Shown here: piece by piece, positions 47,110 through 56,674 of the stretch | Numbering within the stretch: the first letter of the stretch is position 1 | Layout of the letters: every line of letters starts with the position of its first letter | Origin: Roseateles sp. | Lineage (GTDB): Bacteria; Pseudomonadota; Gammaproteobacteria; Burkholderiales; Burkholderiaceae_C | DNA: 64,000 bases | Direction: 5' to 3' | Assembly (NCBI GenBank): GCA_016790285.1 | Contig: JAEUPJ010000091.1 | Coordinates: forward strand, 62,001-126,000 | The notes under the pieces: model-generated | Database searches by the model: none | What the model was told of the DNA's origin: nothing | What the model saw: the letters and a program-made list of their open reading frames with translations, nothing else | Program-made: the position numbers and the translations under genes

Positions 47110-47892
47110 ATGACCCTCACCACCACCACCTCCTCCTCCACGGCCCCCATCACCCTCATCACCGGCGGCAGCCGCGGCCTGGGCGCCGCCATGGCCGTGG
47201 CCCTGGCCCGCGACGGCCATGACCTCGTCATCACCTACCGCGAGGCCGCCTCGGCAGCCGACGCCGTGGTGGCCCAGGTGCAGGCCCTGGGCCGCCGCGC
47301 CGTCGCCTTGCCACTGGACGTGGCGCAGGCCGCCAGCTTCCCCGCCTTCGCCGCGCAACTGCGCGACACCCTGGCCGGCTGGGGCGCCACGGCGCTGCAC
47401 GGCCTCGTCAACAACGCCGGCACCGGCGTGTACGCCAGCTTCGCCGAGACGACGGCCGCGGACTTCGACAGCCTCGTGGCCGTGCACCTCAAGGGCCCGT
47501 TCTTCCTGACCCAGGCGCTGCTGCCGCTGCTGGCCGACGGCGCCCGCGTGCTGAACATCTCCAGCGGCCTGGCCCGCTTCACCGTGCAGGGCTATGCGGC
47601 CTACGCGGCGATGAAGGGCGGCATCGAGGTTCTGACGCGCTACCAGGCCAAGGAGCTGGCGGCTCGCGGCATCCGCGTCAATACGCTGGCGCCGGGTGCC
47701 ATCGCCACCGACTTCGGCGGCGGCGCGGTGCGCGACAACCCCGACTTGAACCGCTTCCTGGCCTCGGTGACGGCACTGGGCCGCGTGGGCGAAGCCGACG
47801 ACATCGGCGGCGCTGCGGCCGCCCTGCTGCGCCCGGGCGCAGGCTGGATCACCGGTCAGCGCGTGGAGGCGTCAGGCGGCATGTTCCTGTGA
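47110..47892 (+). CDS. Short-chain dehydrogenase/reductase
   Basis: A 260-aa classical SDR. NAD(P)-binding TGGSRGLG, NNAGTG, catalytic Ser in LNISSG, and the YxxxK motif in YAAYAAMKGG, followed by RVNTLAPGAIATDF. An N-terminal run of Thr and Ser (residues 2-11) is unconserved, so translation could start slightly later. A GGAG site precedes the chosen ATG. Substrate unknown. Divergent LysR partner suggests inducible expression. Confidence 0.92.
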   Translation: MTLTTTTSSSTAPITLITGGSRGLGAAMAVALARDGHDLVITYREAASAADAVVAQVQALGRRAVALPLDVAQAASFPAFAAQLRDTLAGWGATALHGLVNNAGTGVYASFAETTAADFDSLVAVHLKGPFFLTQALLPLLADGARVLNISSGLARFTVQGYAAYAAMKGGIEVLTRYQAKELAARGIRVNTLAPGAIATDFGGGAVRDNPDLNRFLASVTALGRVGEADDIGGAAAALLRPGAGWITGQRVEASGGMFL

Positions 47893-47958
47893 CATCTGTC
47901 GCAGGGCAAACCGGCGCGGGGCGGTAGAACCTCGGGTGACCGACGACCCGGAGATTCC

Positions 47959-48831
47959 ATGGCCCACCGCCCCGCCCTCGCCCTGTTGACCGCCGCCCTG
48001 CTGGCCGGCTGCGCCACGGCCCCTGACGAACCCCTCGGGCCGCTGGCCAAGGAAACCATCGACGCCGTGACCACGGGCAACCAGCTCGTGCGATTCAACG
48101 CCGGCCAGCCGCAGAAGCTGCTGGCCGCGCGGCCGCTGACGGGCCTGCTGCCGGGCGACACGCTGGTGGGCGTCGACTACCGGGTGGCCAAGGGCCAGCT
48201 CTTCGGCCTGGGGGCCAGCGGCCAGCTCTACCGCATCGACACGCGCACCGCCGCGGCCAGCGCCGTCGGCACCCCCAACGCGCTGCCCAAGGAAGGCGCC
48301 ACCGAGTGGGGGTTCGACTTCAACCCGACCGTGGACCGTATCCGCGTCGTCAATGACACCGGCTTCAACCTGCGCCTGCACCCGGACACCGGCGCCCTCG
48401 TCGACGGCAACCCCAACGAGCCGGGCGTGCAGCTCGACGGCCGCCTGGCCTACGACACGGCCGACGTCAACGCCGGCAAGGCGCCCGGCATCGTCGCGGC
48501 TGGCTACACCTACAACAAGGACAACGACAAGCTCACCACCAACTTCGCGCTCGACGGGCGCCTGGGCGTGCTCGTGCACCAGGGCAGCAAGGAGGGCGTG
48601 CAGCCGGTGGTGTCGCCCAACACGGGGCGTCTGTACACGGTGGGGTCCCTGGGCATCGGCACGTTCCAGCGCGCGACGCTGGACATCTCGGACCTGTCCA
48701 ATACCGCCTACTCGGCGGTGACGGCCGCTGGAAAATCGGCTTGGTACCGCGTCGACCTCGCCACGGGCCGGGCCACGCGCATCGGCACGGTGGCGGGCGA
48801 GGCGCTGGTGGGCGCGGCCATCGAGCCCTGA
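47959..48831 (+). CDS. DUF4394 lipoprotein
   Basis: A 290-aa protein with lipobox LLAGC, acylated Cys at about residue 18. The mature part is beta-rich: LVRFNAGQPQKLL, LVGVDYRVAKGQLFGLGASGQLYRIDTRT, GFDFNPTVDRIRVVNDTGFNLRLHPDTGALVD, matching the repeat pattern of DUF4394, a propeller-like family often found with outer surface or PEP-CTERM proteins. Function unknown. Single-gene unit between SDR and gltL. Confidence 0.85.
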   Translation: MAHRPALALLTAALLAGCATAPDEPLGPLAKETIDAVTTGNQLVRFNAGQPQKLLAARPLTGLLPGDTLVGVDYRVAKGQLFGLGASGQLYRIDTRTAAASAVGTPNALPKEGATEWGFDFNPTVDRIRVVNDTGFNLRLHPDTGALVDGNPNEPGVQLDGRLAYDTADVNAGKAPGIVAAGYTYNKDNDKLTTNFALDGRLGVLVHQGSKEGVQPVVSPNTGRLYTVGSLGIGTFQRATLDISDLSNTAYSAVTAAGKSAWYRVDLATGRATRIGTVAGEALVGAAIEP

Positions 48832-48856
48832 CCTCCCGCCCGCCCGCGGCGGAATG

Positions 48857-48882
48857 AAAAAAGGCCCGCTGGTGCGGGCCTT
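48857..48882 (-). terminator. Terminator for the gltIJKL transcript
   Basis: A 9-bp perfect stem (AAGGCCCGC at 48861-48869 with GCGGGCCTT at 48874-48882) with a TGGT loop. On the minus strand it is followed by a U-run (complement of the A-run at 48857-48862), 27 bp after the gltL stop. Without a T-run on the plus strand it may only partly stop the DUF4394 transcript. Confidence 0.8.
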
Positions 48883-48908
48883 GGCATGAGCGACTGCGCC
48901 GTGCGGGC

Positions 48909-49643
<735 letters not shown>

Positions 49644-49652
49644 GGGAGGCCC

Positions 49653-50318
49653 TTATCGAATGATCTGGATCTTGGCTTGCAGGCGCCGCACCATCATGGA
49701 CAGGCTGAAGCAGATGACGAAGTACACGACGGCCGCCACCAGGTAGGTCTCGACCGGACGGTTGAAGTTCTTGCCGGCGACCTCGAAGCCCTTGAGCAGG
49801 TCATAGGCACCGATGGCGTACACGAGCGAGGTGTCCTGGAACAGGATGACGGTCTGCGTGAGCAGCACCGGCAGCATGTTGCGGAACGCCTGCGGCAGCA
49901 CGACGAGCTGCATCGTCTGCCGGTACGTCATGCCCACCGCGTAGCCGGCATACACCTGCCCGCGCGGCACGCTCTGGATGCCGGCCCGCATGATCTCGGA
50001 GTAGTAGGCCGCCTCGAACAGCGTGAAGGTGATCATGGCCGACACCTCGGCGCCGAGCGGCTTGCCGATGAGCAGCGGGATCAGCAGGAAGAACCACAGG
50101 ATCACCACCACCAGCGGGATGGAGCGCAGCGTGTTCACGTAGAACGCTGCCGGCCATACCAGCCAGGGCTTGGACGACAGGCGCATCAGCGCCAGCAGCG
50201 TGCCCAGGATGATGCCGCCGACCATCGCGATCAGCGTGAGCTGGATCGAGAAGATGAAGCCCTTGGCGACGAAGCTGGAGACAACGCCCCAGTTCAGGAA
50301 GCTGAAGTCGAGATTCAT
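49653..50318 (-). CDS. gltK: Glutamate/aspartate ABC transporter permease
   Basis: A 221-aa membrane permease of the HisM/GltK type with about five helices. The EAA loop that contacts the ATPase reads [23 protein letters not shown]. It starts with [11 protein letters not shown], typical of GltK. It overlaps the gltJ stop by four bases (ATGA at 50315-50318), so both half-permeases are made in step. Confidence 0.94.
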   Translation of the reverse strand: MNLDFSFLNWGVVSSFVAKGFIFSIQLTLIAMVGGIILGTLLALMRLSSKPWLVWPAAFYVNTLRSIPLVVVILWFFLLIPLLIGKPLGAEVSAMITFTLFEAAYYSEIMRAGIQSVPRGQVYAGYAVGMTYRQTMQLVVLPQAFRNMLPVLLTQTVILFQDTSLVYAIGAYDLLKGFEVAGKNFNRPVETYLVAAVVYFVICFSLSMMVRRLQAKIQIIR

Positions 50319-51055
50319 CGGCCACCTCCGATCGTGCCGGGGATGCGGATGCGGTTCTCGATGACCAGCGCAATGCGGTTGATGGCGAACGCCGAGACGA
50401 AATAGGCCGCGGTGATGGCGAGGATCATCTCGAGGTTGCGCGAGGTCTCCTCACCGGCCTGCATGTAGAACATCGTCAGCTCCGAAATGCTGACGGCGAA
50501 GGCCACCGAGGAGTTCTTGATGATGTTCATGCTCTCGCTGGTCAACGGCGGGATGACGATGCGAAACGCCATCGGCAGCAGCACGTAGCGGTAGGTCTGC
50601 GGCAGCGTGAACCCCATCGCCAGCCCCGCGTAGCGCTGGCCCTTGGGCAGGCTCTGGATGCCGGCCTTCACCTGCTCGGCAATCCGGGCCGACGTGAAGC
50701 ACCCGAGGGCGAATACCACCAGCACGAAGCTCGGCACCGCCCGCAGGCTCAGGAAGATCGATGGCAGCACGTGGTACCAGAGGAAGATCTGCACCAGCAG
50801 CGGGATGTTGCGAAACAACTCCGTCCAGGCGTTGCCGATGAACACGAGCGTCTTGCTCGGCGTGGTGCGCAGGATGCCCATGAGGGAGCCCACGCCCAAC
50901 GCCAGCACCAGCGCCAACAGCGCCACGCTCAGCGTCCAGCCCCACGCGGAAAACATCCATTGCAGATAGGTGATGTCCCCACCGCTGCCGAAGCAGCTGG
51001 CGATGACCTCACCGTCAAGGGTGTTCTTGCAGAACACCTGCCAGTCCCAACTCAT
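50315..51055 (-). CDS. gltJ: Glutamate/aspartate ABC transporter permease
   Basis: A 246-aa permease partner of GltK. It begins MSWDWQVFCKNTLDG, like other GltJ proteins, has about five to six helices and the EAA loop EQVKAGIQSLPKGQRYAGLAMGF. The ATG at 51053-51055 is preceded by GAGGAGAGG. An open frame continues to 51115 but enters a hairpin. Confidence 0.94.
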   Translation of the reverse strand: MSWDWQVFCKNTLDGEVIASCFGSGGDITYLQWMFSAWGWTLSVALLALVLALGVGSLMGILRTTPSKTLVFIGNAWTELFRNIPLLVQIFLWYHVLPSIFLSLRAVPSFVLVVFALGCFTSARIAEQVKAGIQSLPKGQRYAGLAMGFTLPQTYRYVLLPMAFRIVIPPLTSESMNIIKNSSVAFAVSISELTMFYMQAGEETSRNLEMILAITAAYFVSAFAINRIALVIENRIRIPGTIGGGR

Positions 51056-51085
51056 GGCCCTCTCCTCAAGCCTCTTCACTAAAGC

Positions 51086-51110
51086 AAAGCGGGTGCCATG
51101 CACCCGCTTT
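51086..51110. promoter_or_regulatory. Hairpin between gltI and gltJ
   Basis: A 10-bp perfect stem (AAAGCGGGTG at 51086-51095 with CACCCGCTTT at 51101-51110) and a 5-nt loop. It lies in the 216-bp gap after the binding-protein gene and 31 bp before gltJ. In comparable operons a hairpin after the binding-protein gene lowers expression of the membrane components, either as a weak terminator or by protecting the upstream mRNA. The rest of the gap shows nothing recognisable. Confidence 0.6.
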
Positions 51111-51271
51111 GGCATCCTATGAACCCGTCACCCGCGGGCCGAGCCCTGGGCTGCCCCAAGCCGGCCCGCACTGGCGAACCGCCGGCGAGGGCAGGCCCCG
51201 TCAGCATCGCCGTCCCCGGGGGGACCGACCAAGCCCACCCCCGTTCACCGGGGTGAGCCTGGGCGAGGGGC

Positions 51272-52159
51272 TCACTTCTTGGCGTAGTCTTCCATCGGCT
51301 TGTCGTTGGGGTTGGCCCAGGCGTCCTTGGTGGCGGCCGACAGGGGCAGGCCGATCTTGGTGTTGGTCGGCGGGATGGGCTGCATGAACCACTTGTCGTA
51401 GAGCTTGGCCAGCTCGCCCGACTTCATCATGCCCTTGATGCTGTCGTCCACGGCCTTCTTGAAGGCCGGGTCGTCCTTGCGCATCATGATGGCGATGGGC
51501 TCGACGCTCAGCACCTCGCCGACGATCCGGAAGTCAGCCGGGTTCTTGGAGGTGGCGATGTTCTTGGCCAGGATGGAGCCGTCCATCACGAAGGCGTCGG
51601 CGCGGCCGGAGTCCAGCAGCAGGAAGCTGTCGGCGTGGTCCTTGCCGAACACTTCCTTGAAGTCCACGCCCGAGGCGCGCTCATGCTTGCGCAGCGTCTG
51701 CACCGAGGTGGTGCCGGTGGTGGTGGCCACCGTCTTGCCGTTGAGCTGGTTGATGGCGGTGATGCCGGAGTTCGCCTTCACGGCGATGCGCACTTCCTCG
51801 ACGTAGGTCGTCACGGCAAAGGCGACGTCCTTCTGGCGGGCGGCGTTGTTGGTGGTGGAGCCGCACTCCAGGTCCACGGTGCCGTTGACGGTCAGCGGGA
51901 TGCGGTTGGCGGACGTGACCGGCTGGTACTTGACCTCGATCTTGCCGCCCAGCTGCTTGCGCAGGTCGGCGATGACGTGCTCGCACACGTCGATGTGGTA
52001 GCCCACGTACTTGCCGTCGCCGATCGTGTAGGACAGGCCCGAGGATTCACGGACACCCATGGTGATGGTGCCGCTGTCCTTGATCTTCTTGAGCGTGTCT
52101 TGGGCTTGAACAGCGGACACGCTGGCCAGCAGGGCTGCGACGAGCAGAACTTTCTTCAT
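51272..52159 (-). CDS. gltI: Glutamate/aspartate periplasmic binding protein
   Basis: A 295-aa substrate-binding protein with a signal peptide (residues 1-19, ending AVQAQ). Domain pattern of family 3 binding proteins: GTITMGVRESSGLSYTIGDGKYVGYHIDVC, IEVKYQPVTSANRIPLTVNGTVDLECGSTTNN, and a C-terminal domain with FVMDGSILAK. The GVRESS and STTNN stretches are typical of GltI. First gene of the importer operon, probably controlled by the LysR protein upstream. Confidence 0.95.
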   Translation of the reverse strand: MKKVLLVAALLASVSAVQAQDTLKKIKDSGTITMGVRESSGLSYTIGDGKYVGYHIDVCEHVIADLRKQLGGKIEVKYQPVTSANRIPLTVNGTVDLECGSTTNNAARQKDVAFAVTTYVEEVRIAVKANSGITAINQLNGKTVATTTGTTSVQTLRKHERASGVDFKEVFGKDHADSFLLLDSGRADAFVMDGSILAKNIATSKNPADFRIVGEVLSVEPIAIMMRKDDPAFKKAVDDSIKGMMKSGELAKLYDKWFMQPIPPTNTKIGLPLSAATKDAWANPNDKPMEDYAKK

Positions 52160-52267
52160 GGAGACTCCAACAACAGGAAGTGGATATCGATAGAAGCCGC
52201 GAGCAGACCACGCACTGCACTCAGCCCAAATACGGGTTTATACGATGCATGCGCATGCGCCATGACT

Positions 52268-53185
52268 TCATGCGTTTGACGTCAGGTAGTCCCACAAAGC
52301 CAAGGAGGCAGGCTTGGCCCGGCGCGAAAGCTCGGGCCGCTCGCGGTAGATGCGCAGCTCCATGCTGACGCTGAACTGCCCCTGCGGTGCCGCGGGCACG
52401 AGCCGGCCGCTGGCCAGCTCCTTCTGCACCGAGCTGGCCGGCAGGAAGGCGAAACCGTGGCCCTCCAGAGCCATGGCCTTGAGGCCCTCGGCCATGTCGG
52501 TTTCGTAGATGGCGTCCAGGTTCAGCGCGCAATCGGCTTCCTTGACGATGAGCTCCACCAGCCGGCCGAGGTAGGCGCCCGCGGCGTAGCTCAGGAAGGG
52601 AATCTTCTGGCCTTGCCGGCCGGGGAGGCGGAACATCGGCTCGCCTTGCGCATCGGCCCGGGCGTAGGGGGCGAGCGTCTCGTGGCCCAGCGAGGCCATC
52701 TGGTAGCGCTCGGGGTCGAGCTGCAGCGGCTGGCTGGCGTGGTGGTAGACCAGCAGCAGGTCGCAGTTGCCTTCGCTGAGCTGCAGCATGGCGTCGTGCA
52801 CATTGGCCGCGTTGAGCCGGCACTTGATGGCGCCGAACCCTCGGCGCAGGCCCATCAGCCAGTGCGGGAAGAAGGAAAAGGCCAGCGAGTGCGGTACCGC
52901 GAACTCGATCATGTCCTGGTCCGACGCCTGGTGGCTGCGCAGCATGTTGCGCGTGGCCTGGAGGTTGCCGAGCAGCTCGACCGCCTGCGCCAGCAGCGTC
53001 GCGCCGGCGGCCGTGAGTCGGGTGGGGTAGGACGAGCGGTCCACGAGGTCGACCCCCGCCCAGGCTTCCAGCGCCTGGATCCGGCGCGAGAACGCCGGCT
53101 GGGTCACGTGGCGGAGCTGGGCCGAGCGAGAGAAGCTGCGCGTCTCAGCCAGGCTGACGAAGTCTTCAAGCCATTTGGTTTCCAC
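52268..53185 (-). CDS. LysR-type regulator upstream of gltIJKL
   Basis: A 305-aa LysR regulator: HTH in WLEDFVSLAETRSFSRSAQLRHVTQPAFSRRIQALE, then the ligand-binding domain. The start is a GTG at 53183-53185. It reads in the same direction as the importer genes and ends 108 bp before gltI, so it may be part of, or regulate, that operon. Effector unknown; an amino acid would be the natural guess. Confidence 0.88.
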   Translation of the reverse strand: METKWLEDFVSLAETRSFSRSAQLRHVTQPAFSRRIQALEAWAGVDLVDRSSYPTRLTAAGATLLAQAVELLGNLQATRNMLRSHQASDQDMIEFAVPHSLAFSFFPHWLMGLRRGFGAIKCRLNAANVHDAMLQLSEGNCDLLLVYHHASQPLQLDPERYQMASLGHETLAPYARADAQGEPMFRLPGRQGQKIPFLSYAAGAYLGRLVELIVKEADCALNLDAIYETDMAEGLKAMALEGHGFAFLPASSVQKELASGRLVPAAPQGQFSVSMELRIYRERPELSRRAKPASLALWDYLTSNA

Positions 53186-53384
53186 CCGCGGCAGTGTAGC
53201 CAGCGCCTTCCGCCCCCGACGCGCCCCCTACGGACCCGTGGATACCCGCAGAGCCCCCCTCATCCGGGGCAGTCCGGCCAGCCGCGCCCCCTCAACTGAA
53301 GGGGCCCCCCTCCGCCCGAGGCAGGGCTGCTTGTTTACATTTCGGGCTACAAACCCAACTCGAACACACGGATCGGAAATCGCC

Positions 53385-54035
53385 ATGCGCACGACGAGCA
53401 AATTTCTGGCAGTCGCCCTGACGGCAACCCTGCAGTCGGCCATGGCCGGCACCATCCTGCTGGACTTCGAGGATGTCAAGAACACGGGCCCGCTCGCTGG
53501 CAACTACAACGGCGTGACCGTCAGCGGCGACGCCTGGAGCGCCCGCTCGGAAGTCGCTGGCTGCGGCGGCACCGTCAGCTTCAACCGCCCGGGCAGCTGC
53601 GGCGCCCTGTGGCTGGCCCAGGACCCGACTTCCACGGCCGAAGACGCCACCAAGTCGCTCACGCTGAGCATCGCCGACGGCTTCATCGGCAGCCTGTCCT
53701 TCATCTACTCCGGCAGCGTTTCCGTGCCGGAACTCGCTGTGCACGTCTTCGACGCCGCGGGCAAGGAACTGGGCACCGGCCTGGACAGCCTGACGGCCGC
53801 GGGCTGCGCCAACTACCTGTTCTGCAACTGGTCGCAGACGATGACGCTGAACTTCACCGGCGTCGCCCGCTCGGTCACGTTCAGCGCCCTGGACCAGACC
53901 ATCCTGCTGGACGACCTGAAGTTCACGACGCCGACGACCACCCCCGGCCAACTGCCCGAACCCAGCAGCATCGCGCTGGCACTCGGCGCCCTGGCCGGCC
54001 TGGGCTGGGCCCGCAAGCGCGCCGCCGCTCGCTGA
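53385..54035 (+). CDS. PEP-CTERM sorting-domain protein
   Basis: A 216-aa exported protein with an N-terminal signal (ending SAMAG), a beta-rich body (ILLDFEDVKNTGPLAGNYNGV) and a C-terminal PEP-CTERM tail: PEP motif in LPEPSSIALALG, a hydrophobic helix, then basic ARKRAAAR. Such tails are processed by exosortase (EpsH) in bacteria that make exopolysaccharide. No exosortase gene is in the window. The product has four cysteines in the body. A terminator follows within 25 bp. Confidence 0.9.
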   Translation: MRTTSKFLAVALTATLQSAMAGTILLDFEDVKNTGPLAGNYNGVTVSGDAWSARSEVAGCGGTVSFNRPGSCGALWLAQDPTSTAEDATKSLTLSIADGFIGSLSFIYSGSVSVPELAVHVFDAAGKELGTGLDSLTAAGCANYLFCNWSQTMTLNFTGVARSVTFSALDQTILLDDLKFTTPTTTPGQLPEPSSIALALGALAGLGWARKRAAAR

Positions 54036-54057
54036 AGCCGACGTCCCCCGATGAGAG

Positions 54058-54082
54058 CGACCGCTGCGGCGGTCGTTTTTTT
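54058..54082 (+). terminator. Intrinsic terminator after the PEP-CTERM gene
   Basis: Stem CGACCGC (54058-54064) with GCGGTCG (54069-54075), a 4-nt loop, and a run of seven T (54076-54082). It also separates this unit from the convergent sugar locus on the minus strand. Confidence 0.9.
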
Positions 54083-54118
54083 GGCGGCAAGGTCCGCTTC
54101 CCGTCGGCGCCAGATGGA

Positions 54119-55453
54119 TCAGCGGGAGGCCGCCACCAGCCGGGCCATGTCGCCGGCCTGCAGCCTGGCCAGGCACGCAACCGCGAGTGCCGAGGCTACA
54201 GCGCCAGCGAGCAGCGTAAGGCGATAGTCGTGCCCGGACCAATCCAGGGCCGGCCCCTGCGCGCCGCTGACCAGGATGACTGCAAACACCGTCATCAGGT
54301 CCTTGGTCGAGTTGAACTGCACGAAGCTCGAGCGCGGGAACAGCGCCATCGGCAGCGAAGCGGCGGCCGTGAACCAGGCTCCTGAGATGACCACGTGAGC
54401 CACGTAGAAGATGCGGAAGTCTGCGGCATCCGACACCGCGGCATAGCCCAGCCCGGACACACCGCCATAGAGCGCCAAGACCACCATCGACACACGAGCC
54501 GCCCCGAACCGGTCGACGAGCCAGCCGATGCCGAACGCCGAGATGATGGACACCAGGTAGCCGGCTGCCGTGAGCGTGCCCAGCGTCGACTTGGGCATGC
54601 CCAGCGCATGCGCATAGTGCAGATAGAAGGTGTTGAACGGGCTGAACGTGGCGCCGGCGAGCATGAACGCAGCCGCCCCCCAGGCAAACGGCCGGTAGCG
54701 GAAGCAGGCCAGCACGTGCGCGAGTGGGAATCGCCATGGCGGTCGACGGGGGGCTTCAGCCAGGGGGGTGGGCAGGGGCTTCTCGCGGATCTGCCATGCC
54801 ATCACGAGCAGCGGCGCGGTGAAGCACAGCGCCACACCGACGAGCACTTGGGGCAGCTGATGCTCGGTCAACGCAAAGACCCAGTGTTGATAGGCGATGC
54901 CGGCGCCCAGGCCCACGATGCGGATGCCCGCGAAGACGCGCCCCATGAGCTGCGCCGGCACCACGTCGTTGACCAGCCCATGGAACAGCGACAGCGCGCA
55001 CAGTGCGGCGCAGTCGAACAAGGCCCAGCAAATGCCAAAGAGCGCCAGGCTGCAAAAGCGCTGGCCGGGCGACCAGGTGCCCAGCACCTGATGCAGCGCA
55101 GGCCCGAGCGCCGGTGCAGCGGCGGCCCCCATCAGTGCCAGGCCACCCAGCGGTGCCGCGGCCAGCAGGAAGGGCTTGCGCCGCCCCAGCCGGCTGCGGC
55201 AATGGTCGGAGTGATAGGCGGCCAGCGGCACGATGAGCACACTGAGCAGGGCCGGCAGCGTCGACAGCAGCAGGGAGGTGAGCGTGTCGGACGCACCGTG
55301 GCGGCGCAGCAGTTCCAGCGCGCTGGGCAACGCGCCGCGATCCCGCATGGAGACGCCCAGATCGCCCACCATCAGCCACAGCAACAAGGCCAGCAGGCCG
55401 CCGAGTCCCAGCGGCAGGGCGCTAGCGGCCCGCACGACCGGCGTCTGCGTCAT
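54119..55453 (-). CDS. MFS transporter of the carbohydrate locus
   Basis: A 444-aa, 12-helix major facilitator protein. Loop 2-3 carries YHSDHCRSRLGRRKPFLL, like the glycoside-pentoside-hexuronide and sugar/cation families, and helix 7-8 has NTFYLHYAHALGMPKSTLGTL. It lies 2 bp after lacI on the same strand, so it is probably co-transcribed with the regulator. By position it most likely imports the oligosaccharide or uronate products of the GH105/DUF2264 enzymes; this is inference. Confidence 0.85.
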   Translation of the reverse strand: MTQTPVVRAASALPLGLGGLLALLLWLMVGDLGVSMRDRGALPSALELLRRHGASDTLTSLLLSTLPALLSVLIVPLAAYHSDHCRSRLGRRKPFLLAAAPLGGLALMGAAAAPALGPALHQVLGTWSPGQRFCSLALFGICWALFDCAALCALSLFHGLVNDVVPAQLMGRVFAGIRIVGLGAGIAYQHWVFALTEHQLPQVLVGVALCFTAPLLVMAWQIREKPLPTPLAEAPRRPPWRFPLAHVLACFRYRPFAWGAAAFMLAGATFSPFNTFYLHYAHALGMPKSTLGTLTAAGYLVSIISAFGIGWLVDRFGAARVSMVVLALYGGVSGLGYAAVSDAADFRIFYVAHVVISGAWFTAAASLPMALFPRSSFVQFNSTKDLMTVFAVILVSGAQGPALDWSGHDYRLTLLAGAVASALAVACLARLQAGDMARLVAASR

Positions 55454-55455
55454 GC

Positions 55456-56475
55456 TCAGCGCGGCGCTGCAACCGGACCGGTGGACTGCCGCACGACCAG
55501 CTCGACCGGCACGGTGGCCTTGTGGCCGTGGACGGTCTGCCCCTCGATCAGGTTCATCAGGGTTTGCACGGCGCAGGCGCTCAACTCGGCCAGCGGCTGG
55601 CGCACGGTGGTCAACGGCGGGTGGATGAAGCTCGAGGCGGCGATGTCGTCGAAACCTGCAACGGAGATGTCGTCTGGCACCCGCAGGCCCCGGCTGTGGA
55701 TGGCGTCGATGGCGCCGAAGGCCATCTCGTCGTTGGCGGCAAAGATGGCCGTGGGCGGTTCGGGCAGGTCCAGCAGCTGCAGCGCTGCGGCATGACCGCC
55801 GGTCTGCACGAAGCGGCCCGGCACGATGAGGCTGGGGTCGGCGGCGATGCCGGCCTCCTGCAAGGCCTGGGCGTAGGCCGCCTGGCGCTCGGCGCTCTGG
55901 CCGGTGTAGGAGGATCCTGCGATGAAGGCGATGCGCCGGTGCCCAAGCGACAACAGGTGCTGCACGGCCAGCCTGGCGCCCTGCCGGTTCTCCACCGCCA
56001 CGACGGGTAGCGCCACCGGGCGGGCCTCGAAATTCACCAGCACGCAGGGTGCCTGGCGGTGCTCGAGCAGCGACAGGTAGCCATCCTCGACGTTCGGCAT
56101 GGGCAGGATGAGCCCGGCGCAGAGCTTGGCCAGCATGTCGCGGGTGCCGGCACGGTCCGGCCCGTCGAAGCGCTCTGCGTTGAACAGCACGATGTCGTAG
56201 CCGCGCGCGCGCGCCTCACGGCTGATTTCCTTGGTGATGTCATGCAGCACCAGAGAGCCGAAGTTGTTGACGAAGATGCCGATGAGCTTGCTCTTCTCGC
56301 CGCGCATGCGGCGCGCGACCATGTCGGGGGCGTAGTTGAGCTGTGCGGCGGCTTCCATGATCCGGGCGCGCGCCTCCTCCGACACATAGCCTTCGCCGCG
56401 AATGGCGCGTGACGCCGTGATGGGCGCCACGCCCGCCAACTTGGCCACTTCACTCAGCCTGCTGGGTTTTCGCAT
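55456..56475 (-). CDS. LacI-family transcriptional regulator
   Basis: A 339-aa repressor: HTH in RLSEVAKLAGVAPITASRAIRGEGYVSEEARARI, a hinge (YAPDMVARRMR) and a sugar-binding domain with GYDIVLFNAERFDG and FAANDEMAFGAIDAI. The ATG at 56473-56475 precedes the HTH at the usual distance; the frame is open to 56553. Divergent from the GH105 operon. A 16-bp pseudo-palindrome 141 bp upstream, repeated before the TonB receptor gene, is a likely binding site. Confidence 0.93.
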   Translation of the reverse strand: MRKPSRLSEVAKLAGVAPITASRAIRGEGYVSEEARARIMEAAAQLNYAPDMVARRMRGEKSKLIGIFVNNFGSLVLHDITKEISREARARGYDIVLFNAERFDGPDRAGTRDMLAKLCAGLILPMPNVEDGYLSLLEHRQAPCVLVNFEARPVALPVVAVENRQGARLAVQHLLSLGHRRIAFIAGSSYTGQSAERQAAYAQALQEAGIAADPSLIVPGRFVQTGGHAAALQLLDLPEPPTAIFAANDEMAFGAIDAIHSRGLRVPDDISVAGFDDIAASSFIHPPLTTVRQPLAELSACAVQTLMNLIEGQTVHGHKATVPVELVVRQSTGPVAAPR

Positions 56476-56616
56476 GGGGAGGTCATTCGATGTTCGCGGG
56501 ATTGTGGTGACGATACCACCAACGATGCCACCCTCTCGCCCGGCCCCCGGCACGCACCCAAGGTAAACCCTAGGGCCAGGTATTCCAAAATTCCATCTTC
56601 ATTTGTGAATTTTCAT

Positions 56617-56632
56617 ATGCTAACGTGACCAT
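56617..56632. promoter_or_regulatory. Candidate LacI operator, copy 1
   Basis: The plus strand reads ATGCTAACGTGACCAT. Six of eight base pairs are symmetric about the central CG, as is typical of LacI-family operators. Read on the minus strand it is ATGGTCACGTTAGCAT, identical at 13 of 16 positions to the second site at 61385-61400. It lies 42 bp before the GH105 start, in the lacI/GH105 divergent promoter. An AT-rich stretch (56581-56640) surrounds it. Confidence 0.6.
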
Positions 56633-56674
56633 ATTGATCGCCCTGGTGCCGCTCCCCTCGCCGCCCCGACCCAC

